Below, one piece after another: positions 39,029 to 48,711 of a DNA stretch of 64,000 nt. The stretch is from Phycisphaerales bacterium. Lineage in GTDB: Bacteria > Planctomycetota > Phycisphaerae > UBA1845. Location of the stretch: NCBI GenBank assembly GCA_020852275.1, contig JADZBE010000013.1:62001-126000 (forward strand). The letters run 5' to 3'. Both the position numbers and the translations under genes were made by a program. The notes under the pieces are model-generated. The model was given only the letters and a program-made list of their open reading frames with translations, did not search any database and was not told where the DNA came from. Every line of letters starts with the position of its first letter. The stretch's first letter is position 1.

Positions 39029-41101
39029 ATGACCGACGGCTTATCTCTCATCCGCAACATCGGCATCGCCGCGCACATTGACGCGGGCAAGACGACCACG
39101 ACCGAGCGCATCCTGTACTACACCGGCAAGCTCCATCGCATGGGCGACGTGGACGACGGCACGACCACGACCGACTTCGATTCGCAGGAGCAGGAGCGCG
39201 GCATCACCATCTACTCCGCCGCCGTCACCTGCCCGTGGCGCGGGCACACGATCAACCTGATCGACACGCCGGGGCACGTGGACTTCACGGCGGAGGTGGA
39301 GCGGTCGCTGCGGGTGCTCGACGGGGCGGTGGCGGTGTTCGACGCGAAGGAGGGGGTGGAGCCGCAGTCGGAAACGGTCTGGCGGCAGTGCGAACGCTAC
39401 CACGTGCCGCGCATCTGCTTTCTCAACAAGATGGACAAGATCGGGGCGGACTTCGTGCGCTCCGTCGAATCCATCGTCGAGCGGCTGCACGGTCGCCCGG
39501 TCGTCCTGCAATTCCCCATCGGCGCCGGTCCCACGTTCGAGGGGCTGGTTGATCTCCTGACGATGAAGGCCGTGTACTACAAGCCGGAGGAGCTTGGCTC
39601 GAAGTTCACGGAGCGGGACGTGCCCGCGGACTTGCTGGACGAGGCGCAGCTTCGCCGGCACGAGCTGGAGGAAATCGCCGCGGACTTTGACGAGCGCGTG
39701 ATGGAGCACTTCGTCGCCGGCGAGCCGATCAGCGCAGACGACCTGCGTCGCGCGTTGCGCAAGGCGACCATTGCCGGAAAGGTGCAGCCGCTGCTGTGCG
39801 GCAGCTCGCTGCGCTACATCGGCGTGCAGCGCATGTTGGACGCGGTCGTGGATTTTCTGCCCAGCCCGCTCGACCTGCCGCCGGTGGAGGCGCACGACGT
39901 CAAGAAGGCGGAGGTGATGCACAAACTCCCCGCGGATCCGAAAGGCCCGCTGGCCGCGTTGGTGTTCAAGATCGTGGCGGAAAAACCGGTGGATCTCTAC
40001 TTCATGCGCGTGTACAGCGGCACGCTCAAGGCCAACTCGCGCCTGCTCAACCCCGCCACCGGCGAGAAGGAGAATATCAGCAAGATTTACCGCATGTTCG
40101 CCCGCCGGCGCGATCAGGTGGACGCGGCCACCGCGGGGGACATCGTCGCGGTCATCGGGCCGCGCCATGCCGTGACGGGCGCGACGCTCTGCGACTCGCA
40201 CAAACCGGTGCTGCTGGAGCCGATACGCTTTCCCGAAACGGTCATCAGCATCTCCATCGAGCCGAAGTCGTCGAAGGACCGCGACAAGCTGGCCGAGTGT
40301 CTGCGCATGGTCGAGCGGCAGGACCCGACGATCCACGTTTCCATCAACGAAGAGACGGGGCAGACGCTGGTGTCCGGCATGGGCGAGCTGCACCTGGAGG
40401 TGCAGGTTGAGCGGCTGAAGCGCGACATGAAGCTGGAGGTCAACGTCGGCCAGCCGCGCGTGGCGTACCGCGAGACGATACAGCACGCCGGCGAAGGCGT
40501 CGGACGTTTCGAGCGCGAGCTGGCGGGGCACGTCCACTTTGGCGTCGTTCGCCTGAAGCTCGCGCCGTATCAAGCTCAAGACGGTCAGCCGCCCATGCTC
40601 ATCCTCAACCAGATCGCGGATGCGGACTTCCCCGAGGAATGCCTGGCCGCGGTTCAGGAGGGCATCCGCGGCGCCGCGCTGGCGGGCGAGCTGGCGGGAT
40701 ACCCGGTGATCGACTGGAAAGCGACGATCCTCGGCGTGGAGCATCGCCCGTCCGAGAGCACGCCGCTGGCGTATGAAAACGCCGCGCGGCTGGCGTTCAA
40801 CGAGGCCATGCGGAAGGCACAGCCCGTGCTGCTGGAGCCGATCATGAGCGTCGAGGTGGTGACGGAGGAGGCTTATTTCGGCTCGATCGTGGGCGACCTC
40901 AACGCGCGCCGCGCGGAGATCCGCGACACGCTGATGCGCGGCAGCAGCCGAGTCATCAAGGCGATGGTCCCGCTGCGCGAGATGTTCGGCTACGTGACCA
41001 AGCTGCGGAGCCTCTCCAGCGGCCGGGCGTCGGCGACGATGTCTCCGGCACGCTACGCCCCCGTCCCCGCGGCGGAGGCGAGGGCGCTGGTGGGATCGTG
41101 A
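39029..41101 (+). CDS. fusA: Elongation factor G (EF-G family)
   Basis: [45 protein letters not shown], and all five domains; could be a paralogous EF-G. Confidence 0.93.
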   Translation: MTDGLSLIRNIGIAAHIDAGKTTTTERILYYTGKLHRMGDVDDGTTTTDFDSQEQERGITIYSAAVTCPWRGHTINLIDTPGHVDFTAEVERSLRVLDGAVAVFDAKEGVEPQSETVWRQCERYHVPRICFLNKMDKIGADFVRSVESIVERLHGRPVVLQFPIGAGPTFEGLVDLLTMKAVYYKPEELGSKFTERDVPADLLDEAQLRRHELEEIAADFDERVMEHFVAGEPISADDLRRALRKATIAGKVQPLLCGSSLRYIGVQRMLDAVVDFLPSPLDLPPVEAHDVKKAEVMHKLPADPKGPLAALVFKIVAEKPVDLYFMRVYSGTLKANSRLLNPATGEKENISKIYRMFARRRDQVDAATAGDIVAVIGPRHAVTGATLCDSHKPVLLEPIRFPETVISISIEPKSSKDRDKLAECLRMVERQDPTIHVSINEETGQTLVSGMGELHLEVQVERLKRDMKLEVNVGQPRVAYRETIQHAGEGVGRFERELAGHVHFGVVRLKLAPYQAQDGQPPMLILNQIADADFPEECLAAVQEGIRGAALAGELAGYPVIDWKATILGVEHRPSESTPLAYENAARLAFNEAMRKAQPVLLEPIMSVEVVTEEAYFGSIVGDLNARRAEIRDTLMRGSSRVIKAMVPLREMFGYVTKLRSLSSGRASATMSPARYAPVPAAEARALVGS

Positions 41102-41284
41102 TCCGGCGCTCAGCCTGCGAGTCGCCGCGAAGACCCTGGGAGGCGCGGCGAAGAGCCTGCGAGGCGCCGCCGGCACCCTGTTTCCTTTCGCCGGAGCGCG
41201 CGGCAGGCGCCGCGAGAAGCGTCGCGCGGGCTGAAGCCTCGCGGCTCGGGCACGCGGCTCGGGAATGGGACATTGCGGCCTTCC

Positions 41285-41779
41285 TTAACGGCCGCGCGCG
41301 GCTTTCCTTGCCTTGGGTTTGGTCTTCGGCTTTGAACTTGAGGAGGAGTTCCGCGACGGTTTCACGGCGATCTTGGCGGCCTTGACGGCGTTCTTCGCGT
41401 CATCCGGGGAACCGACGCCGAGGTTGATGACGGCGCGGTTGCCGATGACGGCCGCCGTCGCGCCGCGCAGGTTGACGCCGGCGCCCGCCACCGCGCGGGT
41501 GATCGCGGCGCCCAGTCCCGGGCGGTCCGGGCCTTCGATGCGCACCGTGTGCATGTTGGCGGTGCGCGCCAGGCCCACGTCCATCGCGGCCTGCAGAACC
41601 TTCTTGCCCTTGATGGGCGAGAGGAACACGCGGCTGGTGTTCTCGTTGACCTTGCGGGCGACCATGAACTCGAGGTTCGCCCCCGCCGTCGTCAGCGCCT
41701 CAACCACGCGCGCCAACATGCCCGGCCGGTTGAGAATGTCCCCCGCCCACACTTCGATCTGCTTGATGGAATACGACAT
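41285..41779 (-). CDS. ACT-domain protein with basic C-terminal tail
   Basis: IEVWAGDILNRPGMLARVVEALTTAGANLEFMVAR...VRIEGPDRPGLGAAITRAVAGAGVNLRGATAAVIG two ACT-like modules; tail SSSSSKPKTKPKARKAARGR. Confidence 0.75.
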   Translation of the reverse strand: MSYSIKQIEVWAGDILNRPGMLARVVEALTTAGANLEFMVARKVNENTSRVFLSPIKGKKVLQAAMDVGLARTANMHTVRIEGPDRPGLGAAITRAVAGAGVNLRGATAAVIGNRAVINLGVGSPDDAKNAVKAAKIAVKPSRNSSSSSKPKTKPKARKAARGR

Positions 41780-41846
41780 GGATGGACTCCAAAAAAACCC
41801 GCGAGCGCTGCGCCCGCCTGAATGGAAGCCCGCTGAAAGGAAACCG

Positions 41847-41925
41847 GGTGCCACAGTCTGGCGTACTCGCCAGGCCGTGGCATGGCCGGGAAACACGGCC
41901 ACGCTGCGCGAGACCGTGCCGCCCG
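41847..41925. repeat. GTGCCACAGTCTGGCGTACTCGCCAGGCCGTGG hairpin plus an inverted partial copy
   Basis: Hairpin about 41847-41880; GAGACCGTGCCGCCCG at about 41910-41925 is an opposite-strand partial copy. Confidence 0.75.
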
Positions 41926-42045
41926 AAAACCGACGCCAGCTTACCTTCAACGAGGAGTCAGTCGAGGTGCAGTATAGCTGTTTACCGATCGGCGGGAATG
42001 CCCGATGCCGCACCCTTGGCACGAGTCGTTTTTCACCCGCGTGGG

Positions 42046-42612
42046 TCAAGCGCGTTCCAGCGAAAGGAGCACCTCGCGGTTGCCCCCGTGCCCGGACAGC
42101 GGGCTTTCAACACGCGTCAGCACGCTCCAGCCACCGGACTTGATCCGCCCGATGATCAGCGAAACGACGGATTCCACGTGATCGGGTGCGAGAACGCCGT
42201 CGACAAGGAGCGAGGGTTCCGCCTCGTAATGCGGCTTGACGAGCGTGATCACGCGGCCGCTCGGCTTGAGCATCCGCGCGACATTGGGCAGCACGTGCTC
42301 CTGCCGCGTCCAGCCGACGTCGACGGTGACCAAGTCCACCGGCTCCGGCAGGGTTGCGTGCATGGCGTTGGTGCGTTCCATCACCACCACGCGCGGATCG
42401 CGCCGCAGTTTCCACGCCAGCGTTCCATAGGACGTGTCGATGCTGTACACCTTGCCCGCTCCGTGCTGCAGCAGGCAGTCCACGAATCCACCTGCATGGC
42501 TGCCCAAGTCGGCGCACACGAGACCGCTCACATCCACGTTAAATGCGATCAATGCGGCTTCGAGCTTGAAGCCTGCGCGCGTGACGTAGGAGTTGGGAAT
42601 CGGTTCAGTCAA
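42046..42612 (-). CDS. FtsJ/TlyA-like SAM-dependent methyltransferase lacking an obvious S4 domain
   Basis: PNSYVTRAGFKLEAALIAFNVDVSGLVCADLGSHAGGFVDCLLQHGAGKVYSIDTSYGTLAWKLR...VITLVKPHYEA. Confidence 0.75.
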   Translation of the reverse strand: MTEPIPNSYVTRAGFKLEAALIAFNVDVSGLVCADLGSHAGGFVDCLLQHGAGKVYSIDTSYGTLAWKLRRDPRVVVMERTNAMHATLPEPVDLVTVDVGWTRQEHVLPNVARMLKPSGRVITLVKPHYEAEPSLLVDGVLAPDHVESVVSLIIGRIKSGGWSVLTRVESPLSGHGGNREVLLSLERA

Positions 42613-42623
42613 TGCGATGGCTC

Positions 42624-42962
42624 AGAATGGTGAATGCTGAATGGCGAATGCGGAATTCCGAATGTCAGAGGCTGAGTACAGAATGCCGAGTGCAGAATGC
42701 AACACTACAGAACATGCGCAGGTTGAAAGCCTGTGCCACAGCCACCGGTTGGAAACCGGTGCCACAGCCACCCGTCGGATGCCGGTGCCACAGCCACGGG
42801 TCGGATGCCGGCGCCACAGCCACCCGTCGGATGCCGGTGCCACACATGTTTCAGTCGCCGTCGCTGGAATCCTCCTTCACCCTCGAGCGATTGACATTCT
42901 GCATTCTGCATTCTGCATTCGCCATTCGCCATTCGGCATTCGCCATTCGCCATTCAGCATTT
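42624..42962. repeat. Composite heptad repeat (locus 4): oppositely oriented arrays flanking a 26-bp tandem repeat
   Basis: Left array reads GAATGxx (42624-42700), right array reads CATTCxx (about 42894-42962). Confidence 0.88.
42735..42850. repeat. 26-bp tandem repeat, four full copies
   Basis: GCCACAGCCACCGGTTGGAAACCGGT / GCCACAGCCACCCGTCGGATGCCGGT / GCCACAGCCACGGGTCGGATGCCGGC / GCCACAGCCACCCGTCGGATGCCGGT at 42735, 42761, 42787, 42813. Confidence 0.92.
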
Positions 42963-42969
42963 CCCCCCA

Positions 42970-43950
42970 TTACTTCGCCGCCGCGTCCCGCCATGCCGGT
43001 CTTTCCGGCAGCCGCGCCAGCGCTTCCGCCGCGACGTAGATCAGCCGCGAAACCCGCTCGATCTCCTCGCGGTTGATCTTGTCGGCCGTGTCGGTGGGGC
43101 GGTGGTAGTCGGGGTGGTCCTCGACGCCGAAGTAGATGAACGGGATCTTCTCGGCGAAGAAAACGTAGTGGTCGCTCTGGTAGGTCCACTCCGGGTGATC
43201 GAACTTCATCTCAATCCCCACGCGCTTCGCCGCCAATTCCACAAGCTCGCCGAACGCGGCGCAAGTCTGGTTACCCGTGCCGTGGATCGTCGGCGTGTCG
43301 CAGCGGCCGATCATGTCGGCGCAGATCATGGCGACGATGCGCTCCTTGGGCACGGGCGGGTTCTGAATGAAATGCCGCGAGCCGACGAACCCGCGTTCCT
43401 CGCCGGTGAAAAAGCAGAAGAGGATCGAGCGGGCCGGCGCGGGCTGCGCCTTCTTGAAGACCTTGGCGACTTCGATCACACCCGCTACGCCGGACGCGTT
43501 GTCGTCCGCGCCGTGATAAACCTGCCCGTCATGCACGCCGAGGTGATCCAGGTGCGCGCCGATGACCAGCCACTCGTCCGCAAGCTTGGCGTCCGCGCCG
43601 GGCAGGGCGAAGACGACGTTGTGCGCGGTCAACGCGCCGGTCTGAAATTCCTGGATGGGCGAGGCCCAGCCGGCGGGCGGCTTCAGGCCCGCCTGCGTCA
43701 ACTCCCTGGCGATGTACTCGGCGGTGAGCTTCTCCTCCGCCGAACCCATCGCCCGACCTTTCATGTCGGCGCTGGCGAGATACTCGACGTGCCGCATGAG
43801 CGCGTCACGGTGGATGCCCGCTTCGGGCAGGGCGGGTTTCGAGGAATCCTCCGCCGAGAGGCCCGTGGCGGGCAGCGACCCGCAGGCGCCACCCGGCAGA
43901 AGCGAACCCAGCACCCACCCGCAGCGTAGAATCCAGAAGAGCGTATTCAT
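42970..43950 (-). CDS. M28 family metallopeptidase (aminopeptidase), secreted
   Basis: VIGAHLDHLG...YHGADDNASGVAGVIEVAKVF...FCFFTGEERGFVGSRHF M28 zinc-ligand motifs; signal peptide. Confidence 0.92.
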   Translation of the reverse strand: MNTLFWILRCGWVLGSLLPGGACGSLPATGLSAEDSSKPALPEAGIHRDALMRHVEYLASADMKGRAMGSAEEKLTAEYIARELTQAGLKPPAGWASPIQEFQTGALTAHNVVFALPGADAKLADEWLVIGAHLDHLGVHDGQVYHGADDNASGVAGVIEVAKVFKKAQPAPARSILFCFFTGEERGFVGSRHFIQNPPVPKERIVAMICADMIGRCDTPTIHGTGNQTCAAFGELVELAAKRVGIEMKFDHPEWTYQSDHYVFFAEKIPFIYFGVEDHPDYHRPTDTADKINREEIERVSRLIYVAAEALARLPERPAWRDAAAK

Positions 43951-43985
43951 GAACGCATGATACCACCGAGCCTTTCGCGTGCTGC

Positions 43986-44519
43986 ATGGATTCCCAACCA
44001 CGACCCAAGCCGGGGCGACTGATACTGTTCTGGCTGGCATCGGCGTTCTTCTCGTTCATCCTTGGTGTTCCGGCAGTGACGCCGCCGGGCAATGTATGGA
44101 CACTTGGTCATACGATCGGGCTGGCTATTCTGCTGCTCGGCGCCATGGTCTGTGCCCGATGGGAACGCTCCCGCTGGGTGTTCTTTGCATACGGTGGCTT
44201 CGGTGCGCTGCCCTTCCTGTTCATCCTTGTTCCGGACAGCCGGGACATGATGCGCATCGCGAGCAGCTCGGAGAGCCTTTGGGGCTACATCCACATGTGC
44301 TGGGCATTCGTGGTGTTCTGCTGCCTGGCGTGCCGTGGGCTGGCGACGCTGACGTGGAAAAGGATGGATGAGCGCCGCAAGGTCCGTGAGCAGTCGCCGC
44401 AGTGCATCCGCTGCGGGTACCTGCTGTACGGTTTGTCCGAAGATCGCTGCCCGGAGTGCGGCACGTTCTTCGACGGTCCGCCGCCGCCGGCGCCTGATGC
44501 CGGCGCCAGTCAGGTGTGA
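43986..44519 (+). CDS. Membrane protein with C-terminal zinc ribbon
   Basis: About four TM segments then CIRCGYLLYGLSEDRCPECGTFFDGP. Confidence 0.75.
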   Translation: MDSQPRPKPGRLILFWLASAFFSFILGVPAVTPPGNVWTLGHTIGLAILLLGAMVCARWERSRWVFFAYGGFGALPFLFILVPDSRDMMRIASSSESLWGYIHMCWAFVVFCCLACRGLATLTWKRMDERRKVREQSPQCIRCGYLLYGLSEDRCPECGTFFDGPPPPAPDAGASQV

Positions 44520-44602
44520 CTGGATGACGATCTCGCAGAGTTGCCGCCGGGAGAGGTGAGCAGCGACCCTGAAAAAACGTTTCCGCTTCCCAGCGTCTTC
44601 AT

Positions 44603-45613
44603 CTACGCCGCGCCCGTCTGCACCGCCTTCGGCTCCTGGTGCTTGGCGCGTTCGCGGAGGATGTCCAGGCGTTCGCGGACCTCGGTGGCCATGCGCGAGT
44701 TGGGGAACTCGCGGATGAGCTGCGCGCCGGCCTCCAGCGCGTCGTGCCAGCGATGCTCGGTGACGGCGAAGCGGAACTGCACGCCGAGCTGCATCAGCTT
44801 CTCCTTGAACACGGATCGCGCTGAATCCTGCAGCTCCTGCGCTTCATCCGGCGTCATGTACAAATCCAGGTCGCGCAGCACCTCGATGGCGCGGTCCACA
44901 TCGTGGCGCTGCACGGCCTGCCGCCAGTCCGCCAGCAACCCGTTCTTCCGCTCCTCCCATAGCGCCTTCAGCCGCCCCGGAAGCGGCGTGACGCGCGGAT
45001 CATCCGGCAGCAGTTTCAGCAGGCGATCCACCTCGCTGCGCGCAAGCTGCCACTCCGACTTGCGGCAGTGCTCGTCGATCAGCGCCATCGCCTCGTTGAG
45101 ACGGCGAGTTATCGCCTCGGCCTTGGAGTCGTGGATCTCGTCGCGAATCTGCGCCGCTTCCTCGCGGTAGCCGAACCGTCGCTCCATCTCGTCCGCAAGA
45201 TGATACGCGCCTTCCCAGTCCTCCCGCCGAACGGAGCCGCGGATCGTCTGGCGCAGCGAATCCAACTCGTGGTCGCGGTGGACCAGCGACTTGGCGAGGT
45301 CGGAAATCTCCGAGTTGGTCACCAGCACGTCGAGCCGGGCGAGCTGCTTGTGAATCGTCTCGTGCAGGTCGCGCAGCTCCCCGAGCTGACGCGCGTTGTT
45401 CGACTCGATTTTGATGAGGATGGAAATGACGGCCGTGGCGAAGAAGCCCAGCACGATTGCGGCGATGCCCCCGATGTACGGCCAGGGGTTGATCGTCGTC
45501 GGCGTCTCCACCAGCCCATAGCCGATCAGCCCGACGCCCGCGAGCACGGACGCCAGCGCGCAGATGCCGACGATGAAGTACCAGTGTCCAAACCTTCCCG
45601 GCAATGAGTTCAT
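44603..45613 (-). CDS. Hypothetical membrane-anchored helical/TPR-like protein
   Basis: Two N-terminal TM segments then long helical region with EWQLARSEVDRLLKLLPDDPRV-type repeats. Confidence 0.65.
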   Translation of the reverse strand: MNSLPGRFGHWYFIVGICALASVLAGVGLIGYGLVETPTTINPWPYIGGIAAIVLGFFATAVISILIKIESNNARQLGELRDLHETIHKQLARLDVLVTNSEISDLAKSLVHRDHELDSLRQTIRGSVRREDWEGAYHLADEMERRFGYREEAAQIRDEIHDSKAEAITRRLNEAMALIDEHCRKSEWQLARSEVDRLLKLLPDDPRVTPLPGRLKALWEERKNGLLADWRQAVQRHDVDRAIEVLRDLDLYMTPDEAQELQDSARSVFKEKLMQLGVQFRFAVTEHRWHDALEAGAQLIREFPNSRMATEVRERLDILRERAKHQEPKAVQTGAA

Positions 45614-45657
45614 CGAGCACCTCCTGTCTCATCGCGGTACCGACCCGCGGCCGTGTG

Positions 45658-45825
45658 CCACTGCTCTGTGAGCAGTGGAAAGCCCTATCCATCGTCGTCA
45701 CAAGACGCGCTGCTTGCGCCCTCCAGGAGGCACTGCTCACAGAGCAGTGGCACGCCCCACAGAACAGTGGCACGCCCCACAGAAGAGTGGCACGCCCCAT
45801 CTATCGTCGGCACAACGCGCGCCGT
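45658..45825. repeat. Palindromic/tandem repeat cluster with 20-bp unit AGAGCAGTGGCACGCCCCAC
   Basis: CCACTGCTCTGTGAGCAGTGG (45658-45678) and its inverse at about 45730-45750; three tandem 20-mers at 45741, 45761, 45781; ATC(C/T)ATCGTCG(T/G)CACAA follows both blocks. Confidence 0.88.
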
Positions 45826-45945
45826 TGCGTTGGCCTGTTTGCTTCACACGGGTGCACGTGATATCGGACGAACCGCGTTGCCTGCGGCCTCAGGTTCGAC
45901 TCTTGCGCCTCCCGTGAGGGGACTTCGCAACGCATCTGCCCAGAC

Positions 45946-46443
45946 TCAGATATCCACGATGACGCGCGCCTCCACGCCTCCCGCAACCTCCCGGATCGAA
46001 AGCTCATGGTACGTTACCGCCTTCACCTCGCGCAGGCACTCTGAAGCCGCTTCATCGAGGACGGCCCACTCCCCCGCCACGCGCAGCACCTGCCCATCAA
46101 ATTGGACGGCCGCCGGCTGCGTCAGGATGCGTCGATTCCGCTCGAACTCCACGAGCAGCCTGGTGAGGTAATCCCGAAGCAGCGTCTCCGCGTCGCCTCC
46201 CTGAAACTCCAAGTTCGCCATTTCAGAGACGGGTCCGCCATGCAGATTCCCAATTGCGGCATAGAACGCCTCCGCGGCGGGTGGGATGAGTTGGGCTGGA
46301 CTTGGCGCCCAGATCCGCAGCCCCATGTCGGCTGTGTGATCGAAAAGTTCGAATCCCGCCTCCACGCCTCCTTTATAAGACCCGCAAGGAGGGAGGAAAA
46401 GGGTCGTCGGGTAGAGCCTCCTGGGTCCGAACCGACAAGCCAC
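45946..46443 (-). CDS. Archease-family protein (RtcB cofactor)
   Basis: FELFDHTADMGLRIWAPSPAQLIPPAAEAFYAAIG...LLRDYLTRLLVEFERNRRIL...EVKAVTYHELSIREVAGGVEARVIVDI matches archease. Confidence 0.82.
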   Translation of the reverse strand: MACRFGPRRLYPTTLFLPPCGSYKGGVEAGFELFDHTADMGLRIWAPSPAQLIPPAAEAFYAAIGNLHGGPVSEMANLEFQGGDAETLLRDYLTRLLVEFERNRRILTQPAAVQFDGQVLRVAGEWAVLDEAASECLREVKAVTYHELSIREVAGGVEARVIVDI

Positions 46444-46581
46444 GGGGCACAGAGGCGGCCTGCTGCCGACGCCGGCCTATTACTCCGGCCACTCCAGGCC
46501 GCTTGGGTGTCCCTGTGCTCTTGAGGAGTGCGGCGCTTGGAAGATTCGCGTCTGCGCCGATCCTGCGGGCTTTCCCGATTT

Positions 46582-46597
46582 TGGCATGGCCCTTGCA
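46582..46597 (+). promoter_or_regulatory. Candidate sigma-54 (-24/-12) promoter upstream of citrate synthase
   Basis: TGGCATG-GCCC-TTGCA exactly fits TGGCAYG-N4-TTGCW; about 147 nt upstream of the gltA start. Confidence 0.7.
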
Positions 46598-46743
46598 ATC
46601 CTTGAGCCAAAGTCAATAGGATACTCTTAGTGCGAACGCAGCGGTTGTTTTGTGCGATTGCAAACTCGCGGGGAGCGAATGTCACTTGAGCTTTTGCAAA
46701 TAAAGCAAGGGTGATTCTCCACATTCAGACAGAGGTTCGACTC

Positions 46744-47880
46744 ATGGCTATCACTGAGATCATTCCGGGTTTGGAGGGTGTTCCGATTGCGGAGTCGGCC
46801 ATCAGCCGCGTGGACGGTCAGCGGTCGCTGCTCGAGTACCGCGGGTTGAGCATTGAAACTCTGGCGGAGCACAGCACGTTTGAGGAGACGTGCTACATGC
46901 TGCTGTACGGCAAGCTGCCGACGCGCACCGAGCTGTCGGACTTTGCGGCGGATGGCACGCGGCATCGCCGCCTGAAGTACCGCATCGTCGATCTGCTCAA
47001 GTGCCTTCCGGAGCATGGCCATCCGATGGAAGCGCTGCAGGCGGCCGTCGCCGCGATCGGCATGTTCTATCCGGACCGGTACAACCCGAACGCGGCGCAG
47101 AAGCGCCTGTCATGCCTGCGCCTCATCGAGAAGGTTCCCGTCGTCGTCGCCAGCTTTCATCGTTTGCGCAACGGCGACGACAACGTGGTTCCGCGCCGCG
47201 ACCTCAACATCGCCGGGAACTTCCTCTACATGCTCACGGGCAACGAGCCGGACCCGCAGGCCACCCGCATCCTCGACATCTGCATGATCCTCCACGCAGA
47301 GCACACGATGAACGCCTCGACGTTCGCCGGGCGGGTGGTGGCCTCGACGTTGGCGCATCCCTACTGCGTGGTCAGCTCCGCGCTGGGGGCGCTGTCGGGT
47401 CCGCTGCACGGCGGGGCGAACGAGCAGGTGCTGCAGATGCTGGAGAGAATCGGCTCCCCGGAGAACGCCCGCGCGGCGCTGGCGCGCATGGTGGAGACGA
47501 AAGAGAAGATCATGGGCTTCGGGCACCGCGTGTACAAGACGGTGGACCCGCGGGCCAAGATCCTCAAGAAATATGCGGAGGATCTCTGCCGGCGCAGCGG
47601 CAACAAGCTGTACGACATCGCCGCGAAGGTGGAGGAGGTTGCGTCGGAGGTTCTCTCGGACCGGGGCATCTGCCCCAACGTGGACTTCTACTCCGGGCTG
47701 GTGTACGCCGAGCTGGGCATCCCGCGAGACTGCTTCACCTCGGTGTTCGCCATGGCGCGGGTCGTCGGCTGGCTGGCGCACTGGCTGGAGCAGATCGAGA
47801 ACAACCGCATCTTCCGACCCACGCAGCGCTACGTCGGCAAGGTGGGAGACGCCTACGTTCCGATCGCCGATCGGCGCTGA
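46744..47880 (+). CDS. gltA: Citrate synthase
   Basis: ILHAEHTMNASTFAGRVVASTLAHPYCVVSSALGALSGPLHGGANE...IMGFGHRVYKTVDPRAKIL. Confidence 0.95.
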   Translation: MAITEIIPGLEGVPIAESAISRVDGQRSLLEYRGLSIETLAEHSTFEETCYMLLYGKLPTRTELSDFAADGTRHRRLKYRIVDLLKCLPEHGHPMEALQAAVAAIGMFYPDRYNPNAAQKRLSCLRLIEKVPVVVASFHRLRNGDDNVVPRRDLNIAGNFLYMLTGNEPDPQATRILDICMILHAEHTMNASTFAGRVVASTLAHPYCVVSSALGALSGPLHGGANEQVLQMLERIGSPENARAALARMVETKEKIMGFGHRVYKTVDPRAKILKKYAEDLCRRSGNKLYDIAAKVEEVASEVLSDRGICPNVDFYSGLVYAELGIPRDCFTSVFAMARVVGWLAHWLEQIENNRIFRPTQRYVGKVGDAYVPIADRR

Positions 47881-47987
47881 GCGGTCGGCCTCGACGCACG
47901 TTCGGGGCAAGACCAGACCGTGAGTATTGCGATTCCCGCGGTCCCGCACGGTAGAACCGGCGGTATTGCAGAGCCACATGCGGCCGG

Positions 47988-48020
47988 GCGGCACGGTCTG
48001 GCGTACGCGCCAGGTCGTGG
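47988..48020. repeat. GGCGGCACGGTCTGGCGTACGCGCCAGGTCGTGG hairpin repeat
   Basis: Same family as 17208, 41847 and 58543; lies just after gltA. Confidence 0.75.
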
Positions 48021-48299
48021 GTAAGTCAGCGGACCTCGGCGGTGAAATGCCTGGGTTTCCCCGGAAAAGTCGGGCCATCGTCTTCATCGCGCGCCTGTGT
48101 GGAAACTGTGACTCCCCATAATCTCACAATCAAGCGACAGCCTGTTGGCACTCGGAAGGACGCGGCCGGGGCGGCGAGGTGAACGGGTTTTCGCGCGAGT
48201 GCCGCAACGCTGGCATCGGGAGTTTTCCCCACGAAAGGGCTGAGAATCCAGGCTTTTGACGGACCGAAAAAGATTTTTTGAGAAATCTTGGAAAAAAGT

Positions 48300-48520
48300 T
48301 TGTTACGGCGCGGGTCTGCATACGATATTAGAAGTGTCCGAAACAACCTCCTCCTTCCTCCTGGGAATTCGCCAGCGCGGCGTTGAAGCCGTGTTGGCGA
48401 ATTCCCGTTTATGGACCGTCCGATGGCGGTCCCAAGGCCCGATTCCTTCAAGGCAAAGGTCAGCATCGCGCAGGTTGCGGGCGCGCGGAGCCCGCCGTGC
48501 CCGACCCCCCGAGTTTTTTT
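48300..48520 (+). ncRNA. Candidate structured small RNA with promoter-like and terminator-like ends
   Basis: TTGTTA (48300-48305) and TACGATATT (48321-48329); CU-rich CCTCCTCCTTCCTCC; perfect 12-bp hairpin 48363-48374/48395-48406; GGACCG...CGGTCC hairpin; GCGGGC...GCCCGC hairpin then T7 at 48514-48520. Confidence 0.4.
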
Positions 48521-48711
48521 GAGATTGCCCTGCCCGCGCTGCGCGGCGGGCGTTGCGTGAATCTGACGTGGCCCCCGCACCCATCATCGAGAGCATTCGC
48601 GTTCGTTCATGCTCGGTGAGCAGAGCTTGGCGGCCGGCGGTGGAACTTCACACCCGACAGGGGCACGCCACCCTCGCGCTGGCGGAGGTCGAGGGCTCGC
48701 AGGAAAACTTT

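Noticed and set aside
39041-41176. 711-aa minus-strand ORF
   Set aside because: Antisense to EF-G, whose plus-strand homology is unambiguous.
42735-42850. 26-bp repeats as a CRISPR
   Set aside because: Units are directly abutting with no spacers.
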